Shown piece by piece: positions 26,601 through 38,996 of a stretch of DNA of 64,000 bases (its first letter is position 1; each line of letters begins with the position of its first letter). A program made the position numbers and the translations under genes. The notes below the pieces were generated by a model. It saw only the letters and a program-made list of their open reading frames with translations, made no database searches and was not told the origin of the DNA. The DNA is from Wolfiporia cocos (taxonomy: Eukaryota > Basidiomycota > Agaricomycetes > Polyporales > Phaeolaceae): positions 372,001 through 436,000 of the forward strand of contig JACCLO010000007.1 of the NCBI GenBank assembly GCA_029448655.1, in the 5' to 3' direction.

Positions 26601-27232
26601 CTTCTCGTCGAGGTCCCGGCAGGTGGGAATGATTGTGTCGAGGGAATACGACCAAACGACCAGGACACGCTCGTCGCGCTGGATGCGGCGTCATTGGAAC
26701 ACATTGAGCACTAAATCTGGAGAAAGCTTACGATAAACGCGGCACATTGCTCTTTGTCTGCACGTGGTAGGAATAACATGTTATCAAGAATCTGAATGCG
26801 AGTATCCTCATCCACGAAGATGGCGTCTGCATCATCTTTGCTGGGAAGTTACATGAGATCAGACTTGTGATAAAAAGACAAAAATAAACAACATACGCCG
26901 TGACAAGTGCCGCATGAATTGCGGCGGAGCGGATTTTGACGGCTACGACGGGATTGAGTACCCGCACCGCAGCTTCAAACGGTTCGAGGAAGCGGTTCTC
27001 GTAAGGGAAGACACGGAAATGACTAGCGTCTACACGGAGACAGACGCCAGCGTGCATATTCTCCTCCGACGGTTTGAACCACGCATCTCCCTGAGTCTGT
27101 CATGTGCTGCGTTTGATAGGGACGGACACTAAAATGATATATGGTACTAACCTGCTTAAAGATGTGGTGCAGCAGAGCGTCGTACGCGTCGTAGTCCATG
27201 GGAACAGTTGAAAGGAGCCGAATGGGCCGCAA
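23639..27232 (-). CDS. membrane glycosyltransferase family 2 protein
   Basis: Large integral-membrane GT2 enzyme found widely in Agaricomycetes, related in fold to chitin and hyaluronan synthases; donor and product are not known. About 900 residues in at least 13 exons. A cytoplasmic N-terminal part includes a Lys-rich stretch (KKKEAPKKKKRR) and is followed by two hydrophobic segments (about 26180-26030). The catalytic domain begins VTIELPVYKESLKET. It carries the metal-binding DSD (IVDSDTIVPED), the base motif SEDFDMALRLQLKG and the acceptor-binding-like RWQKYSYG. C-terminal membrane segments follow (SALLSILNYLLLGW; FWIALVLSIMLVAVMIIF). Most introns are 50-65 nt, but one (25608-25847) is 240 nt; the protein reads continuously across it. 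A 15-nt exon encodes YMFSY near 24461. The C-terminal exon and stop (23639) are less certain than the core. Confidence 0.88.
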
Positions 27233-30200
27233 GATGTGGGGGTATACGCTTGCCTGTGGCCAAGCTGCAACAAGGAATGGTCCAGCATGTCCCGACCTCC
27301 GCGCTCAACTTATAAAGACGGGAGTCTTAGTTGTAGTCGCTGGACGAATCAGGGTCTGGAAGCGTAGCCCTGAGGTCCCCGCCCGGCCTACAGATACGAG
27401 CGATGTCAGCTCCCCAGATGTAAACAATCCAATCTTCGAGACAGGGCGCAGGGACGGCACGGAGGCGATATGCGCTTGGCAAGGCCTCTGCCGTACACCT
27501 GAGCTACAATTGCCGATCGACATCCGCAAATATAACATTCAAGAATGGATGACATGAGCCCGACAGATCGTCACATGCTAGACGTATACAGCCTAGGCAT
27601 TGAATTCGCGCGCGCCAAGCAGGCACGCAGGCGAGGATGCGGCGAGGATGCAACACTTCGGAAGGACATGTTGTACCTTGAACATCAAGTACTTCGGAAG
27701 GACATGTTGCATCTTTCTGATGCGGAAACCGCCTACTGCCATTGCGCGCATGTTCTCTGCGGGACGATATCGAAATCTCGCCACTAAGACTGTCAACTTG
27801 TATGCATATGTAGGAATAGCACGCCGAGGTCGGTGGACGTGGCGGACATTGGCTTGTGCATGTCAGTCACAACCTGGTTATAGAAATTGCCCGCTCTATC
27901 GCCCGACAGAAGACCATACGCTGGAACGGGCTAGGAGCCAGATGCAACAAACGTTCTCGGTAGAAACCGCCCTTTTACAAAGCAACATTGACTAGATCTC
28001 GAACTTGCCGTCGCGGAAAGGGTTTCCACCGCAGCTGCTTCCGCTGGAAGTTGATAGCACAGCTGGACGTCTAGATAGATGGGACAGTTGCGGACCCTGA
28101 TTGAGTCGGAAGAAAGTTCGGCTTGATCCCAATTCAGTGTGAAGATGGCAAAGCTCTGTTTCAACACAAGATATCTTGGCCAGGCGCCGCCGTAGCCATC
28201 TGAATTAGACAGCTGCTCGCCCTCTGGCTGGGACATGGCCAGACGACGTTCTACACCCTTTGAACCGCAACGCGCCCCTTGCGCTTGAATTTCGGTAGAT
28301 CGGAGTAGAGTCCTGCGGGCACGTTCGCCAAGAATTGCCACAATCCAAACTCCGGACGGGGCCTTGTTTGCGCGCTGCTTTTCTTCCGCGCTTACTATGC
28401 GCGGGATTCTCACCCAGATCTGGTCGTTACCGCTACCGCACTTTTGCTACCTTCAAGTGCATTGACCTTCACTTCAATATACAGACAGTATTGCTTCATT
28501 GATCGTGGATAGCAATGAAACTTTGCCAGTCTTCGCCTAATCCAGCCTAGCACGTTTGCGGCGGCAGAAGGGAAATGTCGGTGATAAGACCCGAGGACAT
28601 GAGCGCCCTCAGCCAGTCTCCTCCATGCGACGCCTCCTCCATGCGACGCCCATCTATGACTATGCATGAAGATATGCACAATATAAATCTATCACGTGCG
28701 TACTAAGCCTATTTGGACCATATCGATGACAAGGCAGTACTGACGTGCAGCCACCATTACGCGCTTCAGCGCCGGACTCTACTAGGCCACTAGGCCATCC
28801 TCTCATCATGGCGTCAGCTTGATACGCCTATAATTCTGAACGCATTTGTTGCTTCCCGACTTACAAGGGCGCGATACACGGGACCTGAACGTATGCAATA
28901 CCAATCGTGCAGGCATTGTTTCAGTCGATGCGAAACACGAGGCGCACGACTCGACCAGGCAATTCATAGTTCACCTACTTCCATTTCTCCGTTTGGCGTG
29001 AATACTTCAAGCTGCCGAAGATAATGTATCATTGATGATACCACTGGTGTGGCGACGCTAAAGGGCCGCTCATATCTGCCACACAAGCAAAGTGAAGCGT
29101 AATTCAAAAGGGGTCAACGCGCTGTCTTCGGTAAGGACGTAATCGACGCCGATATGTAGACCACCGGGCGCGCATGGATGCCTTCGCGACCACAAATCCA
29201 TTGTTTATATGGGCGCGCTTAGCGGTAGGTTCCACCGCCTGCACCTATCTGTATATCTTATGATTATATGAATCTAGGAATATGCGTTTCCTTTGCTTGT
29301 GGTTGTACATGTCCTGGCTTCTGCGCAACCTTAACCCCGCCGATCATCATGCCGCCGATCACTTTACCAAGCGCACACTGATAAATCGATAACGTCTAGC
29401 CGCTCGTCCGCAACAAGCGAAGCGAACGTGCTTCCACTTCCTTGTATCCGTCCCAAGCTTTCGTTCCGTCATTCCGGGACCACTCACCCCAAGAGTTGCA
29501 TACTTCCTCAGCGAGCTTTATGCGAGCATGGGCAACGACCCTGGTCACGTCGCCTCTGCTCTATCAACCTCAATGTCATCAAAAAGCCTGTGTGACAGAA
29601 TTTGTCTTGTATCGAGGATAATTTCCAGGACATATAAATTATACAATGGAGCGCTTGCGTATTACATCCCAGCGCTGCCAGCTTCGAGTAGATAAGCTCA
29701 TTTCCATAAACTGTCATTCAAGATACGAGGTACGTCACAGATTGCGCGGCTTCTAACGGACCCTGAAGCTGCTCTGAAGCCGTGGCTGAATATACATTTT
29801 CCAGTGATTGGCAGATGATCCATTCTTTGCGTGGGCTCTTCGTTTCTGTGGAGTTCCCTATGACGTGCGGCGTACCCCCGACTTCGAGCTCTGGCGCAGG
29901 CGCGACCAACACGAGCACAATGTTCGCAGCGAGCGTAGCAGTACCCCCAATCCTCGGTCTGTTTGCTTCAGGTCTAGAAAGCCCCTCGCCACTTACTTAC
30001 AATTGATAATCGCATGATCCGGTGCGGTAAAGGTCGAGTTCATGAATTATCGACGGTACTCTCTTCGCTCTTCTGCGCAATACATGTCCTGATCGCAGTC
30101 TGCTGGCAGATCAAGTTTGCATTCCTCACCCCATTCCTTAGGGAAACCCAGCGAACATACCGTCCGGTAGGTATACCAATGCACAGTCCCCTCACAATAG

Positions 30201-32663
30201 CGTGCACACTCACCTTTGCTTGTAATAAAAAGTCAAGTCTGTTCGCACGCTCAGTCGATGCTCGCTGGGCTGGTTAGCGATGATAAGCCTGCTCCGCCGC
30301 CATGCGAGCATATACAGTGCACCCCAACGTCATGGATAAGCAGCTCCGTTCCTCATCTGCTACCGTGCTCACGAAGCAGCGCTGGCTCGGTGCGATTGGA
30401 TCTTCTGTGCGGCACAGGGCGGGGGCGCGAACGCAGATCAAACTCGTCTCTATTGATTATACGGATCGTGCACGGTGCCGAGTGCAATCGATCAGCCGTT
30501 GCAGATGCGACAGGGCGCGGTGATTGCGCCGTGGCAGACGGGGGGACACTGCGGCGCGAATGCGCGCCCCAGCGAATCTCAACAGGCCCCGCTCACAGGT
30601 CCGCGCCCGGCAGCAGCCTTGCATCTGCATCATCATCGTCTGCCCCTTGCGTCTGCCATGGGATCTGTACCGCCTCGGTGTCTGCAGATTACCGTTAGCG
30701 TAGACCTGGCTGATAGTGCGCACGCGGTATGCACGGCAATCACGCTGGAGGCTCGGAGGTTAGAGCGGCCTCGAAGAAGTACACGAGCCTGGGTAGGTCC
30801 TGTGGAGCTTGAGCTTAACAACGTCACGATGCTATAATTGCTATCAGCCCCGCACATAGAATGCGCATACGCACGACGTGCGCGCGAAACCCACAATGTC
30901 GCACAGAGTTCGAGCAACCGCCATCTCACGGTTGCGGTGTCAATACGCTGTACAAGGGGCTGATAATGACCACTGTTGGGCATCCACGGGAAGTAATAGA
31001 GTCGGTGGGCTTGCTTCGGATATGATGCGAATGCTGTGTTTCCATGCTTCGCTATTGCGAAGTAGATGCTCGCTTGCTCAGATGCCTGAGTATGTCGCGT
31101 CTTGTTGAAGCAATGTAGTTGCTATTGAACGCGATCGTGAGTATTAGTGATATGATTCGCACATATTGTATTACGGCGCAGCTTGAAGGCCGGCTACATC
31201 TCAATCCAGACATTGGTCGGGATCCGATAGTCACAGAGACTGAGTCAGAGTCGAGGCCACAATTCGCGGATAATATGAGTTGTTAAGCTATTCTCCCGCT
31301 GATTGCCCTGTCTGTCCGATGAGAGTTTCAAGCCAGGCTAGGCCTGACTTTCAAGCTAATTCCGTCTTTCCCATGTGATTGATTATGTCTGATCCTACTC
31401 ACCACAGAAGCAACCAGCACGGCGTGGCTCGACCGTCGCGATTCTGTTCTGAATTCTATACATCTTTGCTTCGGCCGCGGAGACAGATAAACTCCGTATG
31501 CTCTCGAGTATTATCGCCATACTTTGTCTCTCGGGAAGTGACGACCCGAACCGGCCAGCGTTCAGCGTCAGCGCCTCAGGATCTATGGACGTACATACGC
31601 ATCAACAATGGAATATAAATTTGACCAGGAACTTTCGAGGCCTAGATCTCATTCTTGGAGGCTGCCGCAATGTTACAGCTCGTCATGTGCAGCTTTGAGC
31701 TGTAGAATCGTGGACAATTGGTGGCTGGATCATGTCGGATAACAGCCAGCCGAGTGCTTCTAACATCTGAATGTTTTCGAGCGCTGTTGACTTGAGCCGC
31801 AGTGGCGCCAGTTGTACTTCTCCGAGCCGGGATGAAAAGCTGATACAATACAGGTGCGGATCTGCCATAGCCATATCTAGTGTGATTTCACAGGCGAATC
31901 GGGAATAGTCTGTGCTCCGCTAAGGTTCTGGGCTCGGACATATCATTCAGCGAATATTGGCCCCGGCGAAACTACTCGAAAGGTTGTCTCATTCTGCAAA
32001 TGAACAACTCGTGAAAACTCGGTTGTAGAACCTCCCAAAACGTAAATGGCATCAAAAGGGCCGTCGCGCCTCGCGGCCTCGTAATGTTGCGTACTGACAC
32101 CTGTCGGCCAGGAGCCGAACAAGGTGCGTCGGGCGGTGGCATAGGCCAGCCGAACCGTCTCCGTGTTTACTAACATCCATCACATAGTATGATCACCCAG
32201 CCCCTCGAGGTTCCGCGATGGGCCCATTGCGCTGGGATGTCACAGGTAAGCAGGCACGCCCATTCATTCGTTCAGTGATAGGAGCCCAGCGGATCGCACA
32301 GCTGTGCCTCGCGGGCAGGTCCTTCCGCACGATAATCGCACGCGAGCCGACAGCCTGTTTCAATAATTTACTAGTTTTGAATCTGGAAGGCATTTTTCAT
32401 GCCGAGCCGTTGTGAAAGGGCAGCTTCATGGCGCTGAATGATGAGACACAACGAATCTCCGGACATGCGTGCGCTCGTCAAGGTACGATGTCTACCAGGG
32501 GCACGCTGCATCCGTCAATTATATCTCCAGATTAACAGAACTTGCCCTGTGTCGGCGGACTAATACTAATACTTGGTAAAGATGTGCCATCCTCACCTCA
32601 CGCCTCCGCACCAGGCAGCTCCCCCACTTTCGTTTTCTTGCTACGGGTCGATAATCCCAAGCC
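27233..32663. other. 5.4 kb with no recognisable gene
   Basis: The longest gene-free stretch. Open frames of up to 160 codons occur (27931-28413 minus; 30216-30698 plus), but several overlap in different frames and strands and none has a family signature or convincing exon chain. A 19-bp direct repeat ACTTCGGAAGGACATGTTG occurs at about 27654 and 27689. The left end should hold the glycosyltransferase promoter, the right end the GH16 promoter. Decayed genes or lineage-specific genes remain possible, particularly in the GC-rich part around 30300-31000. Confidence 0.4.
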
Positions 32664-34553
32664 ATGTCTTCGACGTCTTCCTCTGAACACCTGCCTCCAC
32701 CTTCAACGGGGTCCAAACGCCAGCCGCCCCAGCAGGCCCCTCAGCCACTATTCTTCATCGACCGCCATGGCACGGAAAACGTCGAGGAGATCCGCCGCGA
32801 CCCATTCCGCACGCCAGTAGCACCGCATACCCCCGCCGAGTCCGTAAGCGACTCTGCCGACCTCGCGAATCCCTTCACGTCGCCGGCCAGTGTGATCAGC
32901 TTCAGCGCGGAGCAGAACCTGGCGAGCACGGGAAGCGCACACCGCGCACATGCCAGCTCGGGCAGCTACATCTCCGAGGGCTCGCCCTCACGCGTCGCAT
33001 CCAGCCGCATCTCACTCCCTTCCGCGCTGCGCCACAATTTTACCGACGTTCAAGTGCAGGAGGTTGCGCGCGCCCAACAGCCGCGCATCGACTCGCAAGT
33101 GCGCGATTCGTTCATGTCGCCGCCTGTGCTATCGCGGCGCGCGACAGCGTATGATGCAGGCAAGGAGACGTTATCTTCCCTGAAGCCGTCTGTGGCGAAG
33201 CGCGCGCGCTCGACGATGTTGACAGGCGAGATCGAGAAGCCATGGATCACCGAAAAGAACCTATACGCGCGCCTGTCGTATTGGATCACTTGGGCGGTAG
33301 CAATGATCGGCGTGGCGGGTGGCGCGCTGCGCTGCTACTTTGGGTGGAAAGACGTCCCACGCGTTGGGAACCTTTGCCTGATCATGGAAGACAACTTTGA
33401 GACATTTGATCTCGAGAATACCTGGACGCGTGAAGTGGATATGGGTGGATTTGGGTTAGTACGCAACTTTCCAAGCCGATTGATCACCTTTCTGACCCTT
33501 TCTACAGCAATGGAGATTTCGAGGTGACGACAGACTCTTCCAACAACTCGTTTGTCAAAGATGGCAAGCTGTACATTATGCCGACGCTGACCTCAGACGT
33601 CATCGGGTACAACAACATCTTCAACGGCTACACGTACAACGTCTCCGGCTGTACTTCCACGAACCTCACTTCATGTGGCGCGGTATCAAACATTACCACG
33701 GGCAGTGTCATCAACCCGGTAATGAGTTCACGCATCACGACGATGAAAAGCCACAGTATCAGATATGGCAAGGTCGAGATCGTCGCCAAACTCCCGACAG
33801 GAGACTGGCTTTGGCCTGCGCTATGGATGCTCCCCGTCAACAACACTTACGGGCCCTGGCCTGCATCTGGAGAAATTGACATCATGGAAGCGCGCGGCAA
33901 TGGTCCAAGCTACGGGGCGCAGTACGGACGCTCTCGTCACTCATAGATGATCGTGTTTATGACTGTTCGTTATCAGGGGAACCAACTACGTGCGGTCATC
34001 ACTCAACTGGGGGCCCTTCTCCTGGTTGAATGGCGTTTCCAAGACCTACGGCTGGTGGACGACCCGGCGCTCGACGTATGCAGAAGGGTTCCACACCTAC
34101 GCAGTCGAGTGGACGCCGCACTTCATTCGGATGTACGTCGACACGCGCCTCGACCACATGCTCCAGCTCTCCTTCAACGAGCCGTTCTTTACGCGCGGCG
34201 ACTTCCCGACGACAATTCTGAACGACTCGCAGTACATCGTCACGCCCAACCCGTGGGTGAACGGCACGCCCAATGTTGCGCCGTTCGACCAGCCGTTCTA
34301 CCTCATCATGGATGTCGCCGTCGGCGGCACGAGCGGATGGTTCCCCGACGGTGTCGGGAACAAGCCTTGGCTGGACGCTTCGGACTGTGAGCGACTGTCA
34401 GGTCATCAAGTGTGTGTGCATGCGCTGACAGATTGAGCAGCTGCTATGCACGACTTTGCCGAGGCGCAAGACACGTGGTATGCGACATGGCCAGAGACTG
34501 CTGAGGATCGCGCGTTTATCATCGACTCGGTCAAGATGTGGCAGTCCTGCTAG
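32664..34553 (+). CDS. membrane-anchored GH16 glucanase/transglycosylase-like protein
   Basis: Type II membrane protein with a lumenal or extracellular glycoside hydrolase family 16 domain, likely acting on beta-1,3/1,6-glucan of the cell wall. Exons: 32664-33454, 33508-33921, 33977-34386 and 34441-34553, total 1728 nt, 575 residues. The first 205 residues are hydrophilic, Ser/Pro-rich and presumably cytoplasmic. One hydrophobic segment follows (ITWAVAMIGVAGGALRCYFG). The catalytic signature is GEIDIMEARGN, with both acidic residues of ExDxxE present. Typical GH16 elements surround it (RYGKVEIVAKLPTGDWLWPA, FHTYAVEWTPHFIRMYVD, FYLIMDVAVGGT). Several N-glycosylation sites (NNT, NVS, NLT) lie after the membrane segment. 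This arrangement resembles Kre6/Skn1-type wall synthesis proteins, but the catalytic domain is closer to laminarinase-like GH16; specificity is not deducible. Confidence 0.93.
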
Positions 34554-35081
34554 CCGCTCTGCACGCATTTCTTCTCACTGAGCGGGCGGTCATCACCCCT
34601 TAAATCTGCCTTTGATATATACACGGAAAGGTTACACCCCATTGACAGATCCTAGGATGTCTGCGGAATGATGTCAGCTTGTCTCTCTCCCTTTCTCCGC
34701 CGGGTACATTTGTCAGACTCGTTGATGCTGGATATGCGATGGACTCGTACTGAAACTGATCGGTTGTTTTTCGTACTATCTGCGGTGTTTGTATGGCGCA
34801 CAATCCCCGAACGGTCTTCCACACACCGAGGGCAAGCTATGGATACTATCCTCTTGTCTTGGCTAGCGTGTATTTGTACCGTCATAGACTATCCCACATA
34901 GACGATGTATGCATATGACACTCCAGTATGATACATGAATTCAGCTGGACTACGTATAGTATCAGCGTGACAATCCTCCCCAGGCGCAAAAACGTATTGT
35001 ACATAGAATCGTGTTAAGCAAAGAGACTGAATCGGCAACGACGCGACGCGGTACTGCGCGAGCAAACGCGATGTTACTTGC
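34554..35081. other. convergent intergenic region
   Basis: Between the 3' ends of the GH16 and G-domain genes. Only frames below 80 codons; nothing recognised. Confidence 0.4.
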
Positions 35082-36222
35082 TCACGACGAGTCCCGTCGA
35101 CGACGTGGAGCAATCACTTGGCCCACTAGCAAGGAGACAGCGCCAGCCGCTAGGAGTGTGACGAGAGTCCCGGCTAGACCCATTTGTTTATTCTCAATGG
35201 TCTTGATCTTAGCTGCTGCCTCGTGGTGTTCATCCTCAAGTTCCTGCGCACTCTGTATTTCGGCCGCGAGCAGTGCCTCCTGCCTCTCCTGCTCAATCTT
35301 GTCCATCTCCTCGCGTTTCTCGCGTGCCTGTTCGCCCAGATCGCGCGACAGTTCCGCGCCCGCGGTGGTTTGCGCGATATCAAGCTCCATGTCGACGAGC
35401 TCGCGCTGGATGAGCAGCGTGCGCCGGCGATTAGGTAGAAGTTGCATGACGATGCCCATCGCGGATGCATACGAGTTGTCGTGGCGCATCATGCGCGCAC
35501 CCTTGTCGAGTACGGGCCGGAAGAACAAGTTCTCTGTGGCAAGCTCGTCCTCGCGCGCAATGCCCCGCGCGGCGCTTACTTCAGACCACATCGTCGTCGC
35601 GATAATGACATTCTGCAGCGTGTCCTCGCCACAGAGCTTGCGGAAAAGAGTGAAATTCCGCCGTGACATTCCTGTCACGCGAAAGTCGGAAATTCTATGA
35701 GTGTAGACGATCCCGCTGAGCTTATGGCCGTCCTGATACCTATTGTAGTCATTGGTGTGTCAGCGACTTACGTGTGCTTTGAAGGAGCACATACGTACAT
35801 GCGCGACAGGAAGGTAGCAATCATCTTGAGGACGTCTGTATCGGAGCGTGTTGTGTCGTCAAATCCAGGTGTGTCTATCATTACGACTGTACGTCCGGCA
35901 AGTGCGAATGGCTCAGAAAGCTCTATGTCGCTGGTACAAGACTTCAGGCCATCACCCACAGGAAGGTGGGACCCGCTGACCGTGTTTATAAACTGATATA
36001 TCGTCATAACGGTTCGATGAAGGCCATCCTGCGTCGCTTACAGTTGACTTCCCGGAGCCAGTGGCTCCCATTACGCTTTACCCATTCACGACTAATTAGT
36101 CCTCATTCAGAAAGACCATTATGCATTGCTCACGCTATCAGAGCTACATCATTTTGATGTTCGGAATCACCAACCCACTCATACCCATCGACGCTTGGGA
36201 AGGCGTGCGGACTGCGATCCAT
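35082..36222 (-). CDS. G-domain (AIG1/IAN-like) P-loop GTPase, tail-anchored
   Basis: Small P-loop GTPase of the fungal 'G domain-containing' group, similar to septin/AIG1-type GTPases; cellular role unknown. Exons: 36185-36222, 36042-36075, 35799-35992 and 35082-35739, total 924 nt, 307 residues. G1 is GATGSGKSTF near residue 15 and G3 is DTPGF. The C-terminal third is a charged, predicted coiled coil (REKREEMDKIEQERQ...QELEDEHHEAAAKIK) followed by one hydrophobic segment (GLAGTLVTLLAAGAVSLLVG) and a short basic tail. That layout suggests a tail anchor in an organelle membrane. The G1 exon is only 34 nt; the splice chain keeps frame throughout. The protein begins very close to the P-loop, so a longer N terminus encoded further upstream is possible. 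Confidence 0.87.
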
Positions 36223-36554
36223 GGTGTGTGGCGGAAGCAAAGTAGCCGACCGACCAATCGATCATATCCTCCTGAGCGCCAACCCAAATACATGCAAATT
36301 TACATAATAACGCGTACGTAACGTATCTGCGCTCCGGCGCTACAACTGGCGCTTATGCTTAATCCTATGCACAGCACCCGGAGAGCAACTGACCCCAATG
36401 CAGCCACCATCTCAATATAGTAGAGAGAGCCAAGACCAACCTGAAGCACCAGAAGGTAGACGATCCGCCGGCTCAGAAGGTCAGCTACCCTGTCTGAGCC
36501 ATACCGAGTCGTAGGCGTCGTTACCCAGGCTACGTACCCTGAATCATAGACATA
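36223..36554. other. promoter-side spacer
   Basis: Upstream flank of the G-domain gene, ending at the mariner-like MITE. Nothing recognised. Confidence 0.35.
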
Positions 36555-37200
36555 CAGTGTATTACCATTCCTTTACCCACGACCACTCCTTTACCCACTC
36601 GGCTCTAACTCCTCCCCCGCTTTGTATTATGCTCCCGTTTTTTAAATGCACCTTTGTATATGCTCTATGCTTATGCTCAAATTCTTTCGTCAAGTTCTGA
36701 CAAACGGTTCGTTGCCAGTACACACATATATCTGTGATTGCCTAATTTAGATGAGATGCACTATGTTTCGAACAACTGTAGTCTACAGTTGAAATAGATC
36801 ATGAATCTAATAGCTTCCAGATTTACTGAATCCATTTCTGAGTACATTTCCCTTTAGGATGTAGAGGATCTGAATGAGATTGAGGCCACCAAAAATGATG
36901 GAAAGTAGGCGTGACAAATGAGTGACGTGTCGCGACGCGGCGATGAATGAGCGCTTGAGCGCACGCGGTTGAGACTCGGAGTTTCCAAATTGAGGTGTAG
37001 TCACGCTGGGTAAAGGAGTGGTATTCTGTTACTTTGGCATGTTTTACTCGATACTCCACACGTTCACCAGCAATGCCTCAGATAACTTTAATATGTATAC
37101 TTCATACGTTTGTTGATATATCCCACTCATTACTTTGTGCGTTGGCCAATCGACGAAAAACCGAGTTCAAAGTGGTGGGTAAAGGAGTGGTAGTACACTG
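36555..37200. mobile_element. mariner-like MITE (646 bp)
   Basis: Ends are inverted repeats of about 28 bp, CAGTGTATTACCATTCCTTT on the left and CAGTGTACTACCACTCCTTT on the right strand, with two differences over the part shown and continuing into ACCCAC. TA flanks both ends, as expected for Tc1/mariner-type target-site duplication. The motif CCTTTACCC recurs just inside each end (about 36590 and, inverted, about 37010). The interior has only short frames, so the element is non-autonomous. It separates the G-domain gene from the second DUF6533 gene. Confidence 0.7.
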
Positions 37201-37464
37201 TAATATGTGATAGGCTCATAGCCTAGCCCATCTGTCGCATCCCGCAGTAGATTGCCTCACCTCACCAAGGCCGCGACACGCTACATGTTGCCTAACTTAC
37301 GTCGTATACAGTTGGTCTGCTCTGACACTGACTACCAGCGCGGAAATTTTGCCCTTACAACGTCAGGAGACTTACACAATGAGTGCAAGCTCGCTCTACG
37401 TTCTTAAGCAATAGTGGGTGTTTAGTAGTATTGCTGCGATACGTTCATCCACCGCTTTGACAGC

Positions 37465-38996
37465 ATGGCTCTGAATTACACATCTATAGCATTCAGTGGT
37501 GAGCAGTTGAACTAGAGCTGCAACCTCGCGTGGTACCATGACGACGCTGTATTCAGTGCTGGCTATATACGACTTCTACCTGACATTATGTCAAGAGATC
37601 GAGCTGATCTGGAGCCGGGGTGTGACAGCGGCCACTATCATATACGCATTGAACAGATATCTCTCGCTTATATACTGAGTTTCAATGATCTTGCAAGCTT
37701 GCAACTGGAGCACTCCTCAGGTAAGACCCCCGATTTATTAAGGAAGCCTTTTATCCTAACACAGGCACAGAGGTGGGTATTGCCAGCACGATTCATGCTA
37801 GTCCGCCTACTAATACCAAGTGCAGTTGCACCGCAATCAGCCGCTTCGTTGATGCTCTCGGTGGCATAACAACTGCAGTTGCTGCAGGTACGTAACACAA
37901 TATCCTACATACGGTTATAATGACCTGCCAACAGTATTTTCATCCCTTCGCGTCTTCGCAATCAGCCATCGCAACTGGACGCTTGCGTTGATAACACTGG
38001 CACTCGGACTAGCCCCAAGTGCTATGACATCAGTGAGTTGGAACGTTCGCCTTCGTTTCTTCGTGCATTCATGTAGATGTTCAGTATATAACAGCTTACC
38101 ACTCACCAGACTCAGTGAGGTGGATCGCAGGCTACCCTGTGTGTTTGGGCACAATTCGGAATGATTCCACATTAACCTACAGGTACGTGCAGTCTATCGT
38201 CGTTATATAGTCTTTGAAATTGATGATTAAAAAATGATGTCGCCCAGCGGTAAGTGACTCTCGGAGATCTGCCCCTGCTTGCTGCTCTCATCATAGATCT
38301 AGTTATATATACCGCATACGCATGTATGATGCTGTCCGAACTTGCCGTCTTAATCACAACATGGTATTATGCGTATTATTCACGAATAGGGCGCATGCAT
38401 TTGTCAGCGCTTTGTTCCCTCCTCTTGAGAGATGGTAAGTCTCCTCGTTGCACGTCGTTATTTGGCTCACTCGTCCACGCCATTATGCAGGTACATTTTA
38501 CTTTTTGTGCGTAGTTTAGATTATGGATCGCCTGCTGTTCAACGTTACCATTGCACAGTTGTCTTCTGGATCTATCTCTCGCTGAGGTGCTCCTTCAAGT
38601 CCAGCTGGATGAAAACTTCGGTGTGAGTAGACAGAACGTGAACTGTCATGATAATCACTGATCCCTGTCGGCTAACAGACCAGCAGGACCTACTTCATTG
38701 CACCGTGAGTTCTTGCAAAGGTCTGTGCGCCAGTGAATGCCCACTATACCCACAGGCTGGCACCGATCCTGATAGCACGCTTCTTGCTGAACCTGCGCAT
38801 GCTTCCGCTCGTGCAGGGCCTTGGGTCACAAGAGCTATCATATGATCAGTCTGTATCGGAGCTTCCGAGTATAGTATTTGCGAGCAGGATGCTGGGGAAC
38901 ATCGGTGCGCCCCTGGATGACGGACTCTCTGATGCGAGTGACTGGGAGAACAGGACCGATTCAGACGAGGATGAGGATGAGGATGAGTCGTCATGA
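37465..38996 (+). pseudogene. DUF6533 membrane protein (copy B) with in-frame TGA
   Basis: Paralogue of the gene at 6387-7815. Exons: 37465-37498, 37557-37720, 37821-37887, 37935-38032, 38085-38182, 38248-38249, 38297-38434, 38491-38506, 38559-38622, 38679-38704 and 38756-38996, total 948 nt, 315 sense codons plus a stop, counting the internal TGA. The signature FYLTLCQEIELIW...NRYLSLIY is present, then TGA at 37676-37678 where copy A has GGA (Gly). Everything after it stays open and spliceable: VFSSLRVFAISHRNW, LSELAVLITTW, LLLRDGTFYF, LAPILIARFLLNLRML and an acidic tail (DEDEDEDESS). The 98-, 98-, 2- and 16-nt exons have exactly the lengths seen in copy A. With only one lesion, this is either a very young pseudogene, a null allele of a live gene or a sequence error. 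I see no reason to invoke stop-codon recoding. Confidence 0.8.

Noticed and set aside
27931..28413. 160-codon minus-strand frame as a gene
   Set aside because: No family signature, no supporting exons and no clear codon bias; recorded only as part of the gene-free stretch.
37676..37678. TGA in DUF6533 copy B as selenocysteine or programmed readthrough
   Set aside because: The paralogue has Gly at this position, fungi of this group are not known to use selenocysteine, and no recoding structure is evident.
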